A stretch of 64,000 nucleotides of DNA, taken from Streptomyces sp. SID12501. Lineage in GTDB: Bacteria > Actinomycetota > Actinomycetes > Streptomycetales > Streptomycetaceae. Below, piece after piece: positions 7,484 through 14,902 of the stretch (its first letter is position 1; each line of letters begins with the position of its first letter). The notes beneath the pieces are model-generated. The model ran no database searches. It was not told where the DNA came from and was given only the letters and a program-made list of their open reading frames with translations. The DNA lies in NCBI RefSeq assembly GCF_010550245.1, contig NZ_JAAGLU010000008.1:186001-250000 (forward strand). The letters are read 5' to 3'. The position numbers and the translations under genes were made by a program.

Positions 7484-7894
7484 CTACGGCAGGAGTGTCA
7501 GCGCGGGGACGTGCGCGGGCTTGACGACGCTGAAGTGCCGCCGGTCGAGGGTGGCTACCCGGTCCACGTCGAAGCGCTCGGCCACCGCGATGACCGAGGC
7601 GTCGACCCCGCCGAGCGGGAAGTCGGCGTACTGGAGAACCAGCTCACCCATGCGCGTCAGGTCGGTGGGAGTGAGGTGGACCAGCTCGAATGTTCCTCGT
7701 GCGACCTCGGCGAGGAACGCCGCTTCGACCTTGGGCCAGCGCTCCAGCAGCCAGCAGACCTCGGTCATGACCGGACTGGGCAGCAGACGGCGTCCGGTCA
7801 GTGACGTCAGCAGGGAGGCGCACTCCGGGTGACGCCGGTCGGCCGCGTTGAACGCCGCAGCCAGGGGTCCGGTGTCCAGGACCGTGGCGATCAC
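7484..7894 (-). CDS. vapC: VapC-like PIN domain toxin
   Basis: This 136-residue PIN domain has the usual four acidic positions: LDTGPLAAAF (Asp near residue 7), VMTEVCWLLE (Glu near 44), LGGVDASVIAVAERF (Asp near 97) and ATLDRRHF (Asp near 115). Members are Mg-dependent ribonucleases acting on tRNA or rRNA. It overlaps the upstream antitoxin gene by 4 bp (ATGA), the classic TA arrangement. It sits right after the left end of element 1, in the slot filled by a different TA system in element 2, so it probably stabilises the element. Confidence 0.88.
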   Translation of the reverse strand: MIATVLDTGPLAAAFNAADRRHPECASLLTSLTGRRLLPSPVMTEVCWLLERWPKVEAAFLAEVARGTFELVHLTPTDLTRMGELVLQYADFPLGGVDASVIAVAERFDVDRVATLDRRHFSVVKPAHVPALTLLP

Positions 7895-8166
7895 GCCGAG
7901 TCGCCGAAGCGCTCGCGCATCCGCTCGCGGATGTAGTCGTCGTGCCGTTCAGCCAGATCCTCTGGGCCGTTCACGCTGCCGATCAGGGCCAGCAGCCCGG
8001 CCGGGATCGACTCCTCGCCCTCGTTCGCGTCGACTGCCGGCAGTGACTGGGCAACCTGGGACAGTTCCTCATCCTGGATGACGAGCAGGCGCAGGCGTCG
8101 CACCTGGGTCGGGGAGAGCCGGTCCACCAGGTGGTGCATGTCCTCGTAGTCGAATGCAGCGGTCAC
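7891..8166 (-). CDS. VapB-like antitoxin
   Basis: Product of 91 residues from a GTG at 8166: MTAAFDYEDMHHLVDRLSPTQVRRLRLLVIQDEEL..., ending RHDDYIRERMRERFGDSA. The front is a short amphipathic helix pair (HLVDRLSPTQVRRLRLLV) and the C-terminal tail is rich in Arg and acidic residues, as in many antitoxins that neutralise PIN toxins. It is immediately upstream of and overlapping vapC. No ribosome site precedes the GTG, so translation may be leaderless. The start is uncertain; an internal ATG (MHHLVDR) is the alternative. Confidence 0.75.
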   Translation of the reverse strand: MTAAFDYEDMHHLVDRLSPTQVRRLRLLVIQDEELSQVAQSLPAVDANEGEESIPAGLLALIGSVNGPEDLAERHDDYIRERMRERFGDSA

Positions 8167-8812
8167 GCCAGCAGTGTAGGACGGCCCCGCGGCCTCGGAC
8201 AGCTGGATCCGCAGAGGTTCACCCCCGCTGGCGTGCGGGCAGTCGCCCGAGGATTGCCATGAACTTGGTCGTTGTCCCCGTGTGTGCCCTGTCTGGTACT
8301 TCCCCCGGCGGCTCGTTCGCCGGGGAGGGCGGCCCTCAGACGTCGGGGCGATGCTGGTGCCCCCGCCGGTGCGGCAGCGCGGAGGCTGGGTGGGGAGGGA
8401 TCCGCCGAGAGGAGGTATCGCTCCCCACTGGAGGCGGTGCCGGCCACCGCCCTCGGTGAGCCTGCGCGACGCACGTGAAGGGTCGGCCCCCTGGTCGGCC
8501 CTGTGCCTGCGATCCGGCCGTAGGACGGTCGTTGGCGACAACTTGCTCTGTCAGGAGCCCGACTCTGGTCAGCCCGACAAGCTGGCTGGTTGCCGCTCCC
8601 TCAGCCCTGGGTCATGCCCCGGCTGCCGGGGCGGCTCGCCGCCTGCAGCGCCGCTGACCTTCCGAGCGAACGGCGGACTTGTCGGCGACGGCGGCCAGCT
8701 CCGGCGGGCGGGGCCCGCCTTGAACCTCGTAGAGAAATCTGAACGCACCGCCCTGACCCGACAGGCATCACCTGAGACCCGACAGGCCTGACCAGGGTCC
8801 CGGCACGGCGGG
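8167..8812. other. 646-bp stretch without a convincing gene; holds blocks conserved in element 2
   Basis: No reading frame here has a credible start and family. A block at about 8480-8545 (around CCGTAGGACGGTCGTTGGCG) recurs at about 15270-15335 in element 2. A second block from about 8700 into the GntR gene recurs from about 15480. The two elements carry unrelated TA genes just to the left, so conserved non-coding blocks here are candidates for replication origin, transfer origin or regulatory sites. Confidence 0.45.
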
Positions 8813-9253
8813 TCAGTGGCCCCGCTTGCCGCTGCCCGTCTCCAGGGCCTCGACGCGGCCACGAAGGTCGGCAATCTGCTGAGCGGCCTCGGCCAGCGCA
8901 CGTTCCAACGCCTCGACGCGGGCTGTCGCCCCGTTGGCGGGTGCGGTCGCCTCCGGGCCGTCGAGGTCATCAGCGTTGTCGGCGGGGTGGTCGTGGTGGG
9001 CTACGAAGGCTCCCTTGCCGGGGCGGGAGACCGCCCACCCCTCCTGCTTGAGCAGGGTCATGGCCTTCTGCACGGTCAGGCTCGCCGCCCCGAACTCCCG
9101 CATCAACACGGCCTGCGTCGGCAACGGATCCCCCGCGCCAAGTCCGCCGGAGCGGATCCGCTCGCGCAGGGTCTCGGCGATCACCTCGAACGTCAACGGC
9201 ACCCCGCTACCCGCCGGCCTCCGCCCGCGCCTCGCCACCACCACCCCGGCCAC
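8813..9253 (-). CDS. GntR family transcriptional regulator (KorSA-like)
   Basis: Product of 146 residues. A winged HTH of GntR type spans about residues 18-85 (VPLTFEVIAETLRERIRSGGLGAGDPLPTQAVLMREFGAASLTVQKAMTLLKQEGW, PGKGAFVA). A short coiled-coil tail follows (VEALERALAEAAQQIADLRGRVEALE) instead of a ligand domain. In pSAM2-like elements a GntR repressor controls replication and transfer genes. Here it is divergent from the replication initiator, with 309 bp between. Its counterpart in element 2 (15573) is nearly the same. Confidence 0.88.
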   Translation of the reverse strand: MAGVVVARRGRRPAGSGVPLTFEVIAETLRERIRSGGLGAGDPLPTQAVLMREFGAASLTVQKAMTLLKQEGWAVSRPGKGAFVAHHDHPADNADDLDGPEATAPANGATARVEALERALAEAAQQIADLRGRVEALETGSGKRGH

Positions 9254-9357
9254 CCCCGCTCTCCACGCCCTCTACCAGCACAATCCGGCCCGTCCAAACC
9301 GGGAAACCGGCCCCACACTACCCGCGTCCACCACCCACAAGAAAGGAATCAGGAGGG

Positions 9358-9390
9358 ATGCACTTGAATGCACTGGTGAGGCGATGTTAA
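9358..9390 (+). other. conserved 11-codon mini-frame or operator between regulator and rep
   Basis: After AGGAGGG, an ATG opens MHLNALVRRC and stop. The same segment at 16118-16150 in element 2 gives MHLNAPVRRC. The Shine-Dalgarno is too close to the ATG for good initiation. The conserved part ATGCACTTGAATGC may instead be a GntR operator. Beyond this segment the 9254-9562 gap shows nothing else I can name. Confidence 0.35.
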
Positions 9391-9562
9391 CGTCCCACAC
9401 CCGCCGGTGATCACCACCGCGCCCCGCCGACCAGACCCCTGGCCCGGCCCCCGCGCCCAACTCCGAGGCGCCCCCGTTCCCCTGTGAGCCGATCACTTCG
9501 GCCTGCCCACGCCACCCCGCGCCCTACCACTTCCGCGCTCCCGCCGAAAGGCCCCTCCCCGC

Positions 9563-11374
9563 ATGCCCACACACCTCCAACTCCCGTACCCCGCAGCCGT
9601 TCCAGCCACCTCGCGTCCCTCGTCGTCGGCGTTCACGATGCCGGCCTGCCCGGCGCACGTCACCACCTCGACGGCAGGGCGGTCGGCTCTGGAGCGGCGC
9701 GCCAGGCTCACCGCCAAGCTGGCGAAACTCGCCGCCACCGGCCAACTCGCACCCCTCACACGACAGATAGCCGGACTCGGTGGATGCGCGCACCCGATCC
9801 ACCTCACCGGGCACCGCACCCGACTCGACAGCACGACCGGTGAGATCCTTGACCACTTCGACTCCGGTCAGCTCCCGGCGGGCGAACTGCTGGTCCGCTG
9901 CGGCAACCGCCGCGCCACCCGCTGCCCCGCCTGCTCCACCGTCTACCGCTACGACACCTACCAACTCATCGCCGCCGGACTCCGCGGCGGCAAAACAGTC
10001 CCCACCAGCGTCGCCGCACACCCGCGCGTGTTCGCCACCCTCACCGCCCCCGGCTTCGGCCCCGTCCACAACCAGCCCGACACCGGCCGCTGCCACTGCG
10101 GCCACACCCACCCCGACAACGACCGGTTGCTGGGCACCCCGCTCGACCCCGACCACTACGACTACGCCGGCGCGGTGCTGTGGAACGCGCACGCCCCGGC
10201 CCTGTGGGCCCGCTTCACCACCCACCTACGCCGCGAGATCGCCAAAGCCGCCGGCCTCACCCAGCGCACGCTGCGCCACCACGCCACGCTCTCGTACGCC
10301 AAGGTCGCCGAGTACCAAAAACGCGGCCAGGTCCACTTCCACGCCGTCATCCGCCTCGACGGACCCACCGGCCCCACCGGCCCCACCAGCACCCCACCCG
10401 CCTGGGCCACCACCCAACTCCTCAACCACGCCGTCCGCGCCGCCACCACACGCACCCGCTTCGCGCATGAAGGCCAGCCCCAGCACGCCGGGCACACGCC
10501 CAGGGCCGGGACCGGGACCGGGACCGGGGCCGGGGCCGGAGCCGGAGCCGGGGCCGGAGCCGGAGCCGGGGCCGGAGCCGGAGCCGGGTCCGGAGCCGGA
10601 GCCGGGTCCGGGGAGGCCGGCCAGGGCAATCGGACGGTGTTCCGGTTCGGGCGGCAGATCGACGTCCGCGCGATCCGCAGCACGGACTTCACCGGTGGCA
10701 GCCCGGTAACCGAGCGGCACGTCGCCGCCTACATCGCCAAGTACGCCACCAAGGGCGCCGAGACCACCACCGGCACCCTCAACCGCCGACTCCGCCTCCT
10801 CGCCGAACTCGCCACCCACGACATCACCGACCACGCCCGCCACATGATCCACACCGCCTGGCACCTCGCCACCAAACGCGCGCACGCCCACCTCCGCCTA
10901 CGCCAATGGGCCCACATGCTCGGCTTCCGCGGCCACTTCTCCACCCGCACCCGCCACTACTCCACCACCCTCACCCACCTCCGAGCCGAACGCACCGCCT
11001 GGCGAACCAGCCGAGCCGACACCCAGACCCCAGCCCCAGCGTCGGCTGAAACGCAGGTCCGCCAGAAGGACGGCAGTCCGGTCGAGGACCGCACCGGACA
11101 CCCCACCGACCTGGCCCCCGGTCACCACAACAGCGCCCGTCAACGCGTGGACTCGGACACGACGCTGGTCATCTCCCACTGGCAGTACGCCGGAACCGGC
11201 CTCCTACCCGAACACGAACACCTCGCCGACCTCCTGACCGCAACACAGCAGACCCGACCCGAGCAACCAACCCGAACCCGACGCTCGGAGCACTCCGATG
11301 GTCGCGCCGGTCACCCGGTCGGTCACTCCACCGATCGGCTGCCCCGTGCTGTCCGGGCGGGGGCCGTCGCATGA
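9563..11374 (+). CDS. replication initiator protein (RepSA-like, HUH rolling-circle type), element 1
   Basis: Product of 603 residues. Cys/His-rich segments (CPACSTVYRYD, GRCHCGHTH) are typical of pSAM2-type initiators. The metal-binding HUH motif is GQVHFHAVIRLDG (His near 258 and 260) and the catalytic Tyr region is AYIAKYATKGAE (near 390). It nicks the element's origin for rolling-circle replication of the excised circle. A Gly-Ala run (10498-10617, about 40 residues) between the HUH and Tyr regions is absent from the copy in element 2. The stop overlaps the xis start by 4 bp. The N-terminal 30 residues vary and the start is uncertain. Confidence 0.88.
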   Translation: MPTHLQLPYPAAVPATSRPSSSAFTMPACPAHVTTSTAGRSALERRARLTAKLAKLAATGQLAPLTRQIAGLGGCAHPIHLTGHRTRLDSTTGEILDHFDSGQLPAGELLVRCGNRRATRCPACSTVYRYDTYQLIAAGLRGGKTVPTSVAAHPRVFATLTAPGFGPVHNQPDTGRCHCGHTHPDNDRLLGTPLDPDHYDYAGAVLWNAHAPALWARFTTHLRREIAKAAGLTQRTLRHHATLSYAKVAEYQKRGQVHFHAVIRLDGPTGPTGPTSTPPAWATTQLLNHAVRAATTRTRFAHEGQPQHAGHTPRAGTGTGTGAGAGAGAGAGAGAGAGAGAGSGAGAGSGEAGQGNRTVFRFGRQIDVRAIRSTDFTGGSPVTERHVAAYIAKYATKGAETTTGTLNRRLRLLAELATHDITDHARHMIHTAWHLATKRAHAHLRLRQWAHMLGFRGHFSTRTRHYSTTLTHLRAERTAWRTSRADTQTPAPASAETQVRQKDGSPVEDRTGHPTDLAPGHHNSARQRVDSDTTLVISHWQYAGTGLLPEHEHLADLLTATQQTRPEQPTRTRRSEHSDGRAGHPVGHSTDRLPRAVRAGAVA

Positions 11375-11559
11375 CCGCCAGCACCGAACTCCTCACCGTC
11401 CCCCAGGTCATGGAACGCCTCCAACTCGGCCGCACCGCCGTCTACGACCTACTCCGCACCCACCAACTCCCCTCCCTCACCCTCGGCCGCGCCCGCCGCA
11501 TCCCCACCCACGCCCTCACCGACTTCATCCGCACCCGCCTCGACCAGGAAGCCGCATGA
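11371..11559 (+). CDS. xis: excisionase / MerR-like helix-turn-helix protein, element 1
   Basis: A 62-residue protein (LLTVPQVMERLQLGRTAVYDLLRTHQLPSLTLGRARRIPTHALTDFI) with the HTH_17 excisionase fold: one HTH and a wing with the Arg-Arg-Ile-Pro turn. It overlaps rep upstream and int downstream by 4 bp each, the standard rep-xis-int order of pSAM2-like elements. It should direct Int toward excision. It is identical in element 2. Confidence 0.9.
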   Translation: MTASTELLTVPQVMERLQLGRTAVYDLLRTHQLPSLTLGRARRIPTHALTDFIRTRLDQEAA

Positions 11560-12839
11560 CGACCACAGCCCGCCCCGGTTCGCCCCGCCGCTCCCGCACC
11601 CGTGCGAACGGAGACGGGACCGTCTACCAGCGCAAGGACGGACGCTGGGAAGCCGCCGGATACGTACTGGCCCCCGGCAACACCCGCAAGCGCGTCCGCG
11701 TCTACGGCACCACCCGTAAAGACGCGATGACCAAGCTCACCGAGAAGATCGCCAACAGCAACCGCGGCCTCCCCATCGCCGCAGCCGACAGCACCGTGAG
11801 CGCCTACCTCACGTACTGGCTGGACGGCGTCGCCGTTCACCACCTGCGGGAGAACACCCACACCCGCTACGCGGCCTCCATCCGTCTCCACCTCAATCCC
11901 GGCCTCGGCGTCAAGAAGCTCGCCCGGCTCACCACTCGCGACGTGCGCACCTTCCTCGACGGGCTGCGCACCGCCTGCCAGTGCTGCGCCCAGGACCGGG
12001 ACTCCGTTCGGCGGTCCTGCTGCGCCATCGGCCAGTGCTGCGGAAAGCGGCTCTCACCGCTGACCGTGACGTACGTCCACGCGGTCCTCAAGTCCGCCCT
12101 GGAACACGCCGTCCGCGAGGACGAACTGCCGCGCAACGTCGCCCGGAACGTCAAAACGACCACGCCCCGCCCCAGGCGTTTCCAGCCCCTCACCGCCGCC
12201 GAAGCCCGGCAACTCCTCCATGCGGCCAACGGCGACCGGCTTCACGCCCTGTACGAACTCGCCCTGCGCACCGGACTCCGCAAAGGCGAACTCCTCGGCC
12301 TCCACTGGGAAGACCTCGACCTCGACGACGGCACCGCCACCATCCACCGCTCCCTCCAGCGCACCCGCACCCAGGGTCTGACCGTCCTGAACACCAAAAC
12401 CCTGGCCTCCGAGCGCCGCATCGCCCTCCCCACCGAATGCATCAACTCCCTCAAGATCCACCAGGAACAGCAGCAGGAAGAACGCCAGGCGGCCGGAACG
12501 GGCTGGACGAACAACGGCCTCATCTTCACCACCCTCAAGGGCCAGCCGCTCGACCCCACCAACCTCACCCGCCGCTTCCGCCGCCTCCTCCACAGCGCAG
12601 AACTCCGGACCATCCGCTTCCACGACCTCCGACACTCGACCGCCACCCTGCTCCTGGAACAGGGCGTCGACCTCGTCGTCATCAAGGAGCTGCTCGGTCA
12701 CGCCCACATCGGAGTCACCGCCGGCGTCTACGCCCACGTCCGCCTCCGCCTCCAGCGCCAGGCCATCGACACCCTCGGCAACGTCCTCGGCCCGACCGAC
12801 GCCCCCGACGACCCACCCACCGCAGCCGTCGTCCGCTGA
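11556..12839 (+). CDS. int: tyrosine site-specific integrase, element 1
   Basis: Product of 427 residues from the ATG overlapping the xis stop; a longer upstream reading is a frame artefact through xis. The N-terminal arm-binding region is GDGTVYQRKDGRWEA and the core-binding domain follows (about 75-190). It contains an unusual Cys-rich insert near residues 140-170 (CQCCAQD, CCAIGQCCGK). The catalytic domain has RTGLRKGELLGL (Arg I), HDLRHSTATLLLE (His-x-x-Arg) and GVYAHV (Tyr nucleophile). Two GTTGCCGTCA repeats follow the stop codon directly. Confidence 0.93.
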   Translation: MTTTARPGSPRRSRTRANGDGTVYQRKDGRWEAAGYVLAPGNTRKRVRVYGTTRKDAMTKLTEKIANSNRGLPIAAADSTVSAYLTYWLDGVAVHHLRENTHTRYAASIRLHLNPGLGVKKLARLTTRDVRTFLDGLRTACQCCAQDRDSVRRSCCAIGQCCGKRLSPLTVTYVHAVLKSALEHAVREDELPRNVARNVKTTTPRPRRFQPLTAAEARQLLHAANGDRLHALYELALRTGLRKGELLGLHWEDLDLDDGTATIHRSLQRTRTQGLTVLNTKTLASERRIALPTECINSLKIHQEQQQEERQAAGTGWTNNGLIFTTLKGQPLDPTNLTRRFRRLLHSAELRTIRFHDLRHSTATLLLEQGVDLVVIKELLGHAHIGVTAGVYAHVRLRLQRQAIDTLGNVLGPTDAPDDPPTAAVVR

Positions 12840-12840
12840 C

Positions 12841-12862
12841 GTTGCCGTCACCGTTGCCGTCA
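12841..12862 (+). repeat. two GTTGCCGTCA repeats after int, candidate arm sites (right side, element 1)
   Basis: GTTGCCGTCA occurs at 12841-12850 and 12853-12862, with 12 bp between starts. The pair matches those at 7440, 13867 and 19517. Under the alternative boundary model the crossover would lie here. Confidence 0.55.
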
Positions 12863-12870
12863 AACGGCAC

Positions 12871-12905
12871 GAGAGCCCCGCCGATTTCACATCGGCGGGG
12901 CTCTC
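12871..12905 (+). terminator. strong hairpin terminator after int of element 1
   Basis: A perfect 15-bp stem (GAGAGCCCCGCCGAT with its complement) surrounds a 5-base loop, 31 bases after the int stop. It would end the rep-xis-int transcript and shield the opposing immunity/tip genes. Confidence 0.8.
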
Positions 12906-12998
12906 GCGTTGACCTCAGCGAACGCTCAGGAACGTCCTACATTGGGGTAATCGAAAGCGAATTATATTCGCCACCAATCACCGCCCAAAAGTTCCCTG

Positions 12999-13370
12999 CT
13001 AATCGCCGACTTCCTGGCTCCAGGACTGCTCCAGATCCGACTTCGCCACCCTCGACGCCGCCCGCACATCTTCCCATTCAGCGGCCTCTTTGAGGGCACC
13101 CTCGGTCCAAATCTCCCCAGAGCCCGCGCTTACGGAATTGACGCTTTCGTTGACCGCCTGAAGCAAGAGGTAATCTTCGTCATTCAACGAACCGTCAGCT
13201 ACTCTGGCGCGAGCCACGTGCAGCACGTCGTCGAATTGAAGCAATACTTCATCTGGCCCCACGCCTGACGCCCGCAAGTACTCCACTTGCCTTTCGGGCC
13301 CCGTACTGAGTAGGCCCAGCACGGCGAGGGTCCACCGCCGAAAGTCCGCCAACTTCCGATCACCGGTCAT
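12999..13370 (-). CDS. candidate immunity protein for Rhs tip 1
   Basis: A 123-residue acidic, mostly helical protein (MTGDRKLADFRRWTLAVLGLL..., EVLLQFDDVLHVARARVADGSLNDEDYLLL, WEDVRAASRVAKSDLEQSW). No family recognised. Its ATG overlaps the tip 1 stop by 4 bp (ATGA), so it is translated with the tip, the normal toxin/immunity arrangement. It uses fewer GC-rich codons than the element core genes. The role is inferred from position, size and charge. Confidence 0.65.
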   Translation of the reverse strand: MTGDRKLADFRRWTLAVLGLLSTGPERQVEYLRASGVGPDEVLLQFDDVLHVARARVADGSLNDEDYLLLQAVNESVNSVSAGSGEIWTEGALKEAAEWEDVRAASRVAKSDLEQSWSQEVGD

Positions 13371-13774
13371 CGAATGATTCCTCCCAGATCCCCTTCAGGA
13401 CCCACGACTCTCCAGTAAGCACCCTCACCATGATGGCCGCCCCCAGGATTCCACCTGAGCATCCTCCCAGTCGGGTCTCCGCGACCCGTATATTCGCGAA
13501 TTACCCAACCGCCACCAGCGTTCTTCCCTCTGCCTAGGCCCTCTTCGACCCATCCATTCCGGCCTGCAAAGAATGGGCGAACCTGGTCCGGTGTGACACC
13601 ACCCCTAAGGGCAGAGGGGGTGTCGAAGATGTCATCCGCCGAACGAATCCCTGGAAGCTGGCCAGCCTCCTCTGCGAGCTGCCTGCGCAAACGCTCACCA
13701 TCGGCGGCACTTGTGGGGCAACTGGAATTGTGAACGAGGACCGGAGTCTTGCCCGCCAGCACATAGTACGTGTG
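13367..13774 (-). CDS. orphan Rhs C-terminal toxin tip 1 (in-frame cassette without start or Rhs body)
   Basis: Reading leftwards from 13774: HTYYVLAGKTPVLVHNSS, the conserved end of a Hint domain with its Asn-Ser cleavage point, followed by a toxin tip of about 119 residues. The tip includes DDIFDTPSALRGGVTPDQVRPFFAGRNGW, GWVIREYTGRGDPTGRM and WNPGGGHHGEGAYWRVVGP. I do not recognise the toxin family; the closely spaced His residues could be catalytic. There is no Rhs sequence before HTYYV, only the left end of element 2, so it is silent unless joined to the Rhs gene. A GTG at 13762 is the only in-frame start. Confidence 0.75.
   Translation of the reverse strand, partial: HTYYVLAGKTPVLVHNSSCPTSAADGERLRRQLAEEAGQLPGIRSADDIFDTPSALRGGVTPDQVRPFFAGRNGWVEEGLGRGKNAGGGWVIREYTGRGDPTGRMLRWNPGGGHHGEGAYWRVVGPEGDLGGIIR
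13760..13774. repeat. putative attachment core, copy B
   Basis: The same 15 bp as copies A and C, coding HTYYV on the minus strand and including the TAT tyrosine codon, which is rare in Streptomyces. Copy B and copy C share 23 bp in this stretch. It forms the junction between element 1 (tip 1 side) and element 2 (left end). Confidence 0.65.
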
Positions 13775-13866
13775 CAGGCCAGGCCGCTCCTACCTGCAAG
13801 TTTGCTGGTCAGCGGGCGATTTGGCAGTCGCCGGATGTTCGTGCTCGTGCGCTGGAGTCTGCTGGT

Positions 13867-13888
13867 GTTGCCGTCACTACTGCCGTCA
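13867..13888 (+). repeat. paired 10-bp repeats, candidate arm sites (left end of element 2)
   Basis: GTTGCCGTCA (13867-13876) and ACTGCCGTCA (13879-13888) have the same 12-bp period as the other pairs, and start 92 bp right of core B. Confidence 0.55.
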
Positions 13889-13932
13889 GTGGTCTACACC
13901 GCCTGGGGAATTCCAGGAATTCCGAATGCGTG

Positions 13933-14169
13933 TCAAGCGGCTTTATCGTGCGGGGTGAGGCTGATGGTCAGGTCGGCGCCGAGAGCCTGAGCCAGACGGC
14001 GCAGGAGGGGAAGCGTGGGCACGGTCCCGCCGCCTTCGAAGCGGGAGATCTGCGGCTGCTTCATCCCGCACCGCTCGGCCAGCTCGGCCTGGGACAGCCC
14101 GAGCTCGATGCGCCGGTCGTGGACGAGTTGCCCGAGCTCACGGGCGAGCGCGGAAGGCGGGTCCTGCAT
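13933..14169 (-). CDS. XRE-family HTH protein, candidate antitoxin (HigA-like)
   Basis: A 78-residue protein with one Cro/C1 helix-turn-helix (LVHDRRIELGLSQAELAERCGMKQPQISRFEGGGTVPTLPLLRRLAQALGADLTISL). It is last in a three-gene minus-strand operon after a RelE-like toxin gene and another HTH gene. It occupies the TA slot of element 2 where element 1 has VapBC. Two HTH genes behind one toxin suggest either a duplicated antitoxin or a separate regulator. Confidence 0.8.
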   Translation of the reverse strand: MQDPPSALARELGQLVHDRRIELGLSQAELAERCGMKQPQISRFEGGGTVPTLPLLRRLAQALGADLTISLTPHDKAA

Positions 14170-14183
14170 GGTTCCTCCCCGCC

Positions 14184-14522
14184 TCAGGCCGCTGGGGCGA
14201 CGATGGTGACGGTGGGCTCGTCTCCGCCGGCGAGGTGCACGTCCACCGTGAGGTCCAGTGCGCGGGCCAGGCGCATGATGACCGCGATGGGCGGCAGCTC
14301 GGTGGCCGTCTCGATGCCTTCGATGTCATCGATGTCGACGTGCATGCGCTCGGCGAGATCGGCCTCGCTCAGACCCAGCTGCCTACGCCGGTCGTAGACG
14401 GCCTTGCCCAACGTCATGGCGAGGCCGGCCTCTTCGTAGACCCGGTCGTACTCGGGGTCAGCGTCCAGGTGTTCGCCCAGCAGCTGGCGGTGGCGACGGG
14501 TCCTCCATTCGCTGTGGTTCAT
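14184..14522 (-). CDS. XRE-family HTH antitoxin (HigA-like)
   Basis: A 112-residue protein whose HTH lies in the second half (LGKAVYDRRRQLGLSEADLAERMHVDIDDIEGIETATELPPIAVIMRLARALDLTVDVHL). It overlaps the upstream toxin gene by 4 bp (ATGA). The N-terminal 40 residues (RRHRQLLGEHLDADPEYDRVYEEA) match the usual front of HTH antitoxins that pair with phage-derived Gp49-like/HigB toxins. It probably neutralises the toxin and represses the operon. Confidence 0.82.
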   Translation of the reverse strand: MNHSEWRTRRHRQLLGEHLDADPEYDRVYEEAGLAMTLGKAVYDRRRQLGLSEADLAERMHVDIDDIEGIETATELPPIAVIMRLARALDLTVDVHLAGGDEPTVTIVAPAA

Positions 14523-14902
14523 CGGTTCTCCTTGAGGTTGCGGCTGTAGAGGTCATGCTCGGCGGCGGCTTCATGCTCTGCCTCGCACAATCGCTGTGCG
14601 GCGTGGGCGCGGTCCACTTCGGCCTGCTCGCGCATCTTGGTCTTGCGGAACACGGTGAGCAGCACGACACGTCGGCCGGGCGCCAGCCAGTAGGTGATCC
14701 GCTGATGGGCATCGCCCAGGCGGAAGCGCAGCTCGCGGAGCTTGCCGCCCAGGTGGCGGGAGTGCGGTTCGTCGAGCGTGGTGGGCTGCTCGGCGAGCAG
14801 GTCGGCGACGCGTTCGGCCTGCTTGTAGTGATGAGCGGGAATGTTCGCCAGCCACAGCCGCACCTCCGGCTCGATCTCGATCGAGTACCGCCTACTGTCC
14901 AT
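14519..14902 (-). CDS. RelE/HigB-like (Gp49 family) toxin
   Basis: The protein has 127 residues from the ATG at 14902. Core: YSIEIEPEVRLWLANIPAHHYKQAERVADLLAEQP, then SRHLGGKLRELRFRLGDAHQRITYWLAPGRRVVLLTVFRKTKM. The KLRELRF...R.TYW....R.VLLTVFRK pattern is that of phage-derived Gp49-like/HigB mRNA interferases. The extra Glu/His-rich C-terminal helix (about 30 residues) continues past the usual end. First gene of the toxin-antitoxin-HTH operon, with toxin before antitoxin as in higBA. Confidence 0.82.
   Translation of the reverse strand: MDSRRYSIEIEPEVRLWLANIPAHHYKQAERVADLLAEQPTTLDEPHSRHLGGKLRELRFRLGDAHQRITYWLAPGRRVVLLTVFRKTKMREQAEVDRAHAAQRLCEAEHEAAAEHDLYSRNLKENR

Larger units (their letters stand above)
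7334..13774 (+). mobile_element. integrative element 1 (pSAM2-like) carrying VapBC and an Rhs toxin tip
   Basis: The 6.4-kb unit runs between core copies A and B. Gene order left to right is vapC/vapB-like (minus), GntR regulator (minus), HUH replication initiator, excisionase and tyrosine integrase (plus, overlapping), terminator, then immunity gene and Rhs tip 1 (minus). Replication initiator, Xis and Int identify it as an actinomycete integrative element. No FtsK/TraB-type transfer gene is present, so it is probably mobilisable rather than self-transmissible. Boundaries at the cores are inferred. The alternative boundaries are the GTTGCCGTCA repeats at 7440 and 12862. Confidence 0.7.

Noticed and set aside
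9484..9843. Pro/His/Arg-rich frame before and within rep (also at 16247)
   Set aside because: It overlaps rep in another frame, has shadow composition, and differs between the two elements more than rep does.
10498..10617. Possible CRISPR or iteron array
   Set aside because: The units are short, GC-only and in frame within rep; no spacers are present. It is a coding Gly-Ala run.
11298..11555. N-terminal extension of the integrase (also at 17971-18228)
   Set aside because: It runs through the xis gene in another frame and is Pro/His-rich; the ATG overlapping the xis stop gives a normal integrase length.
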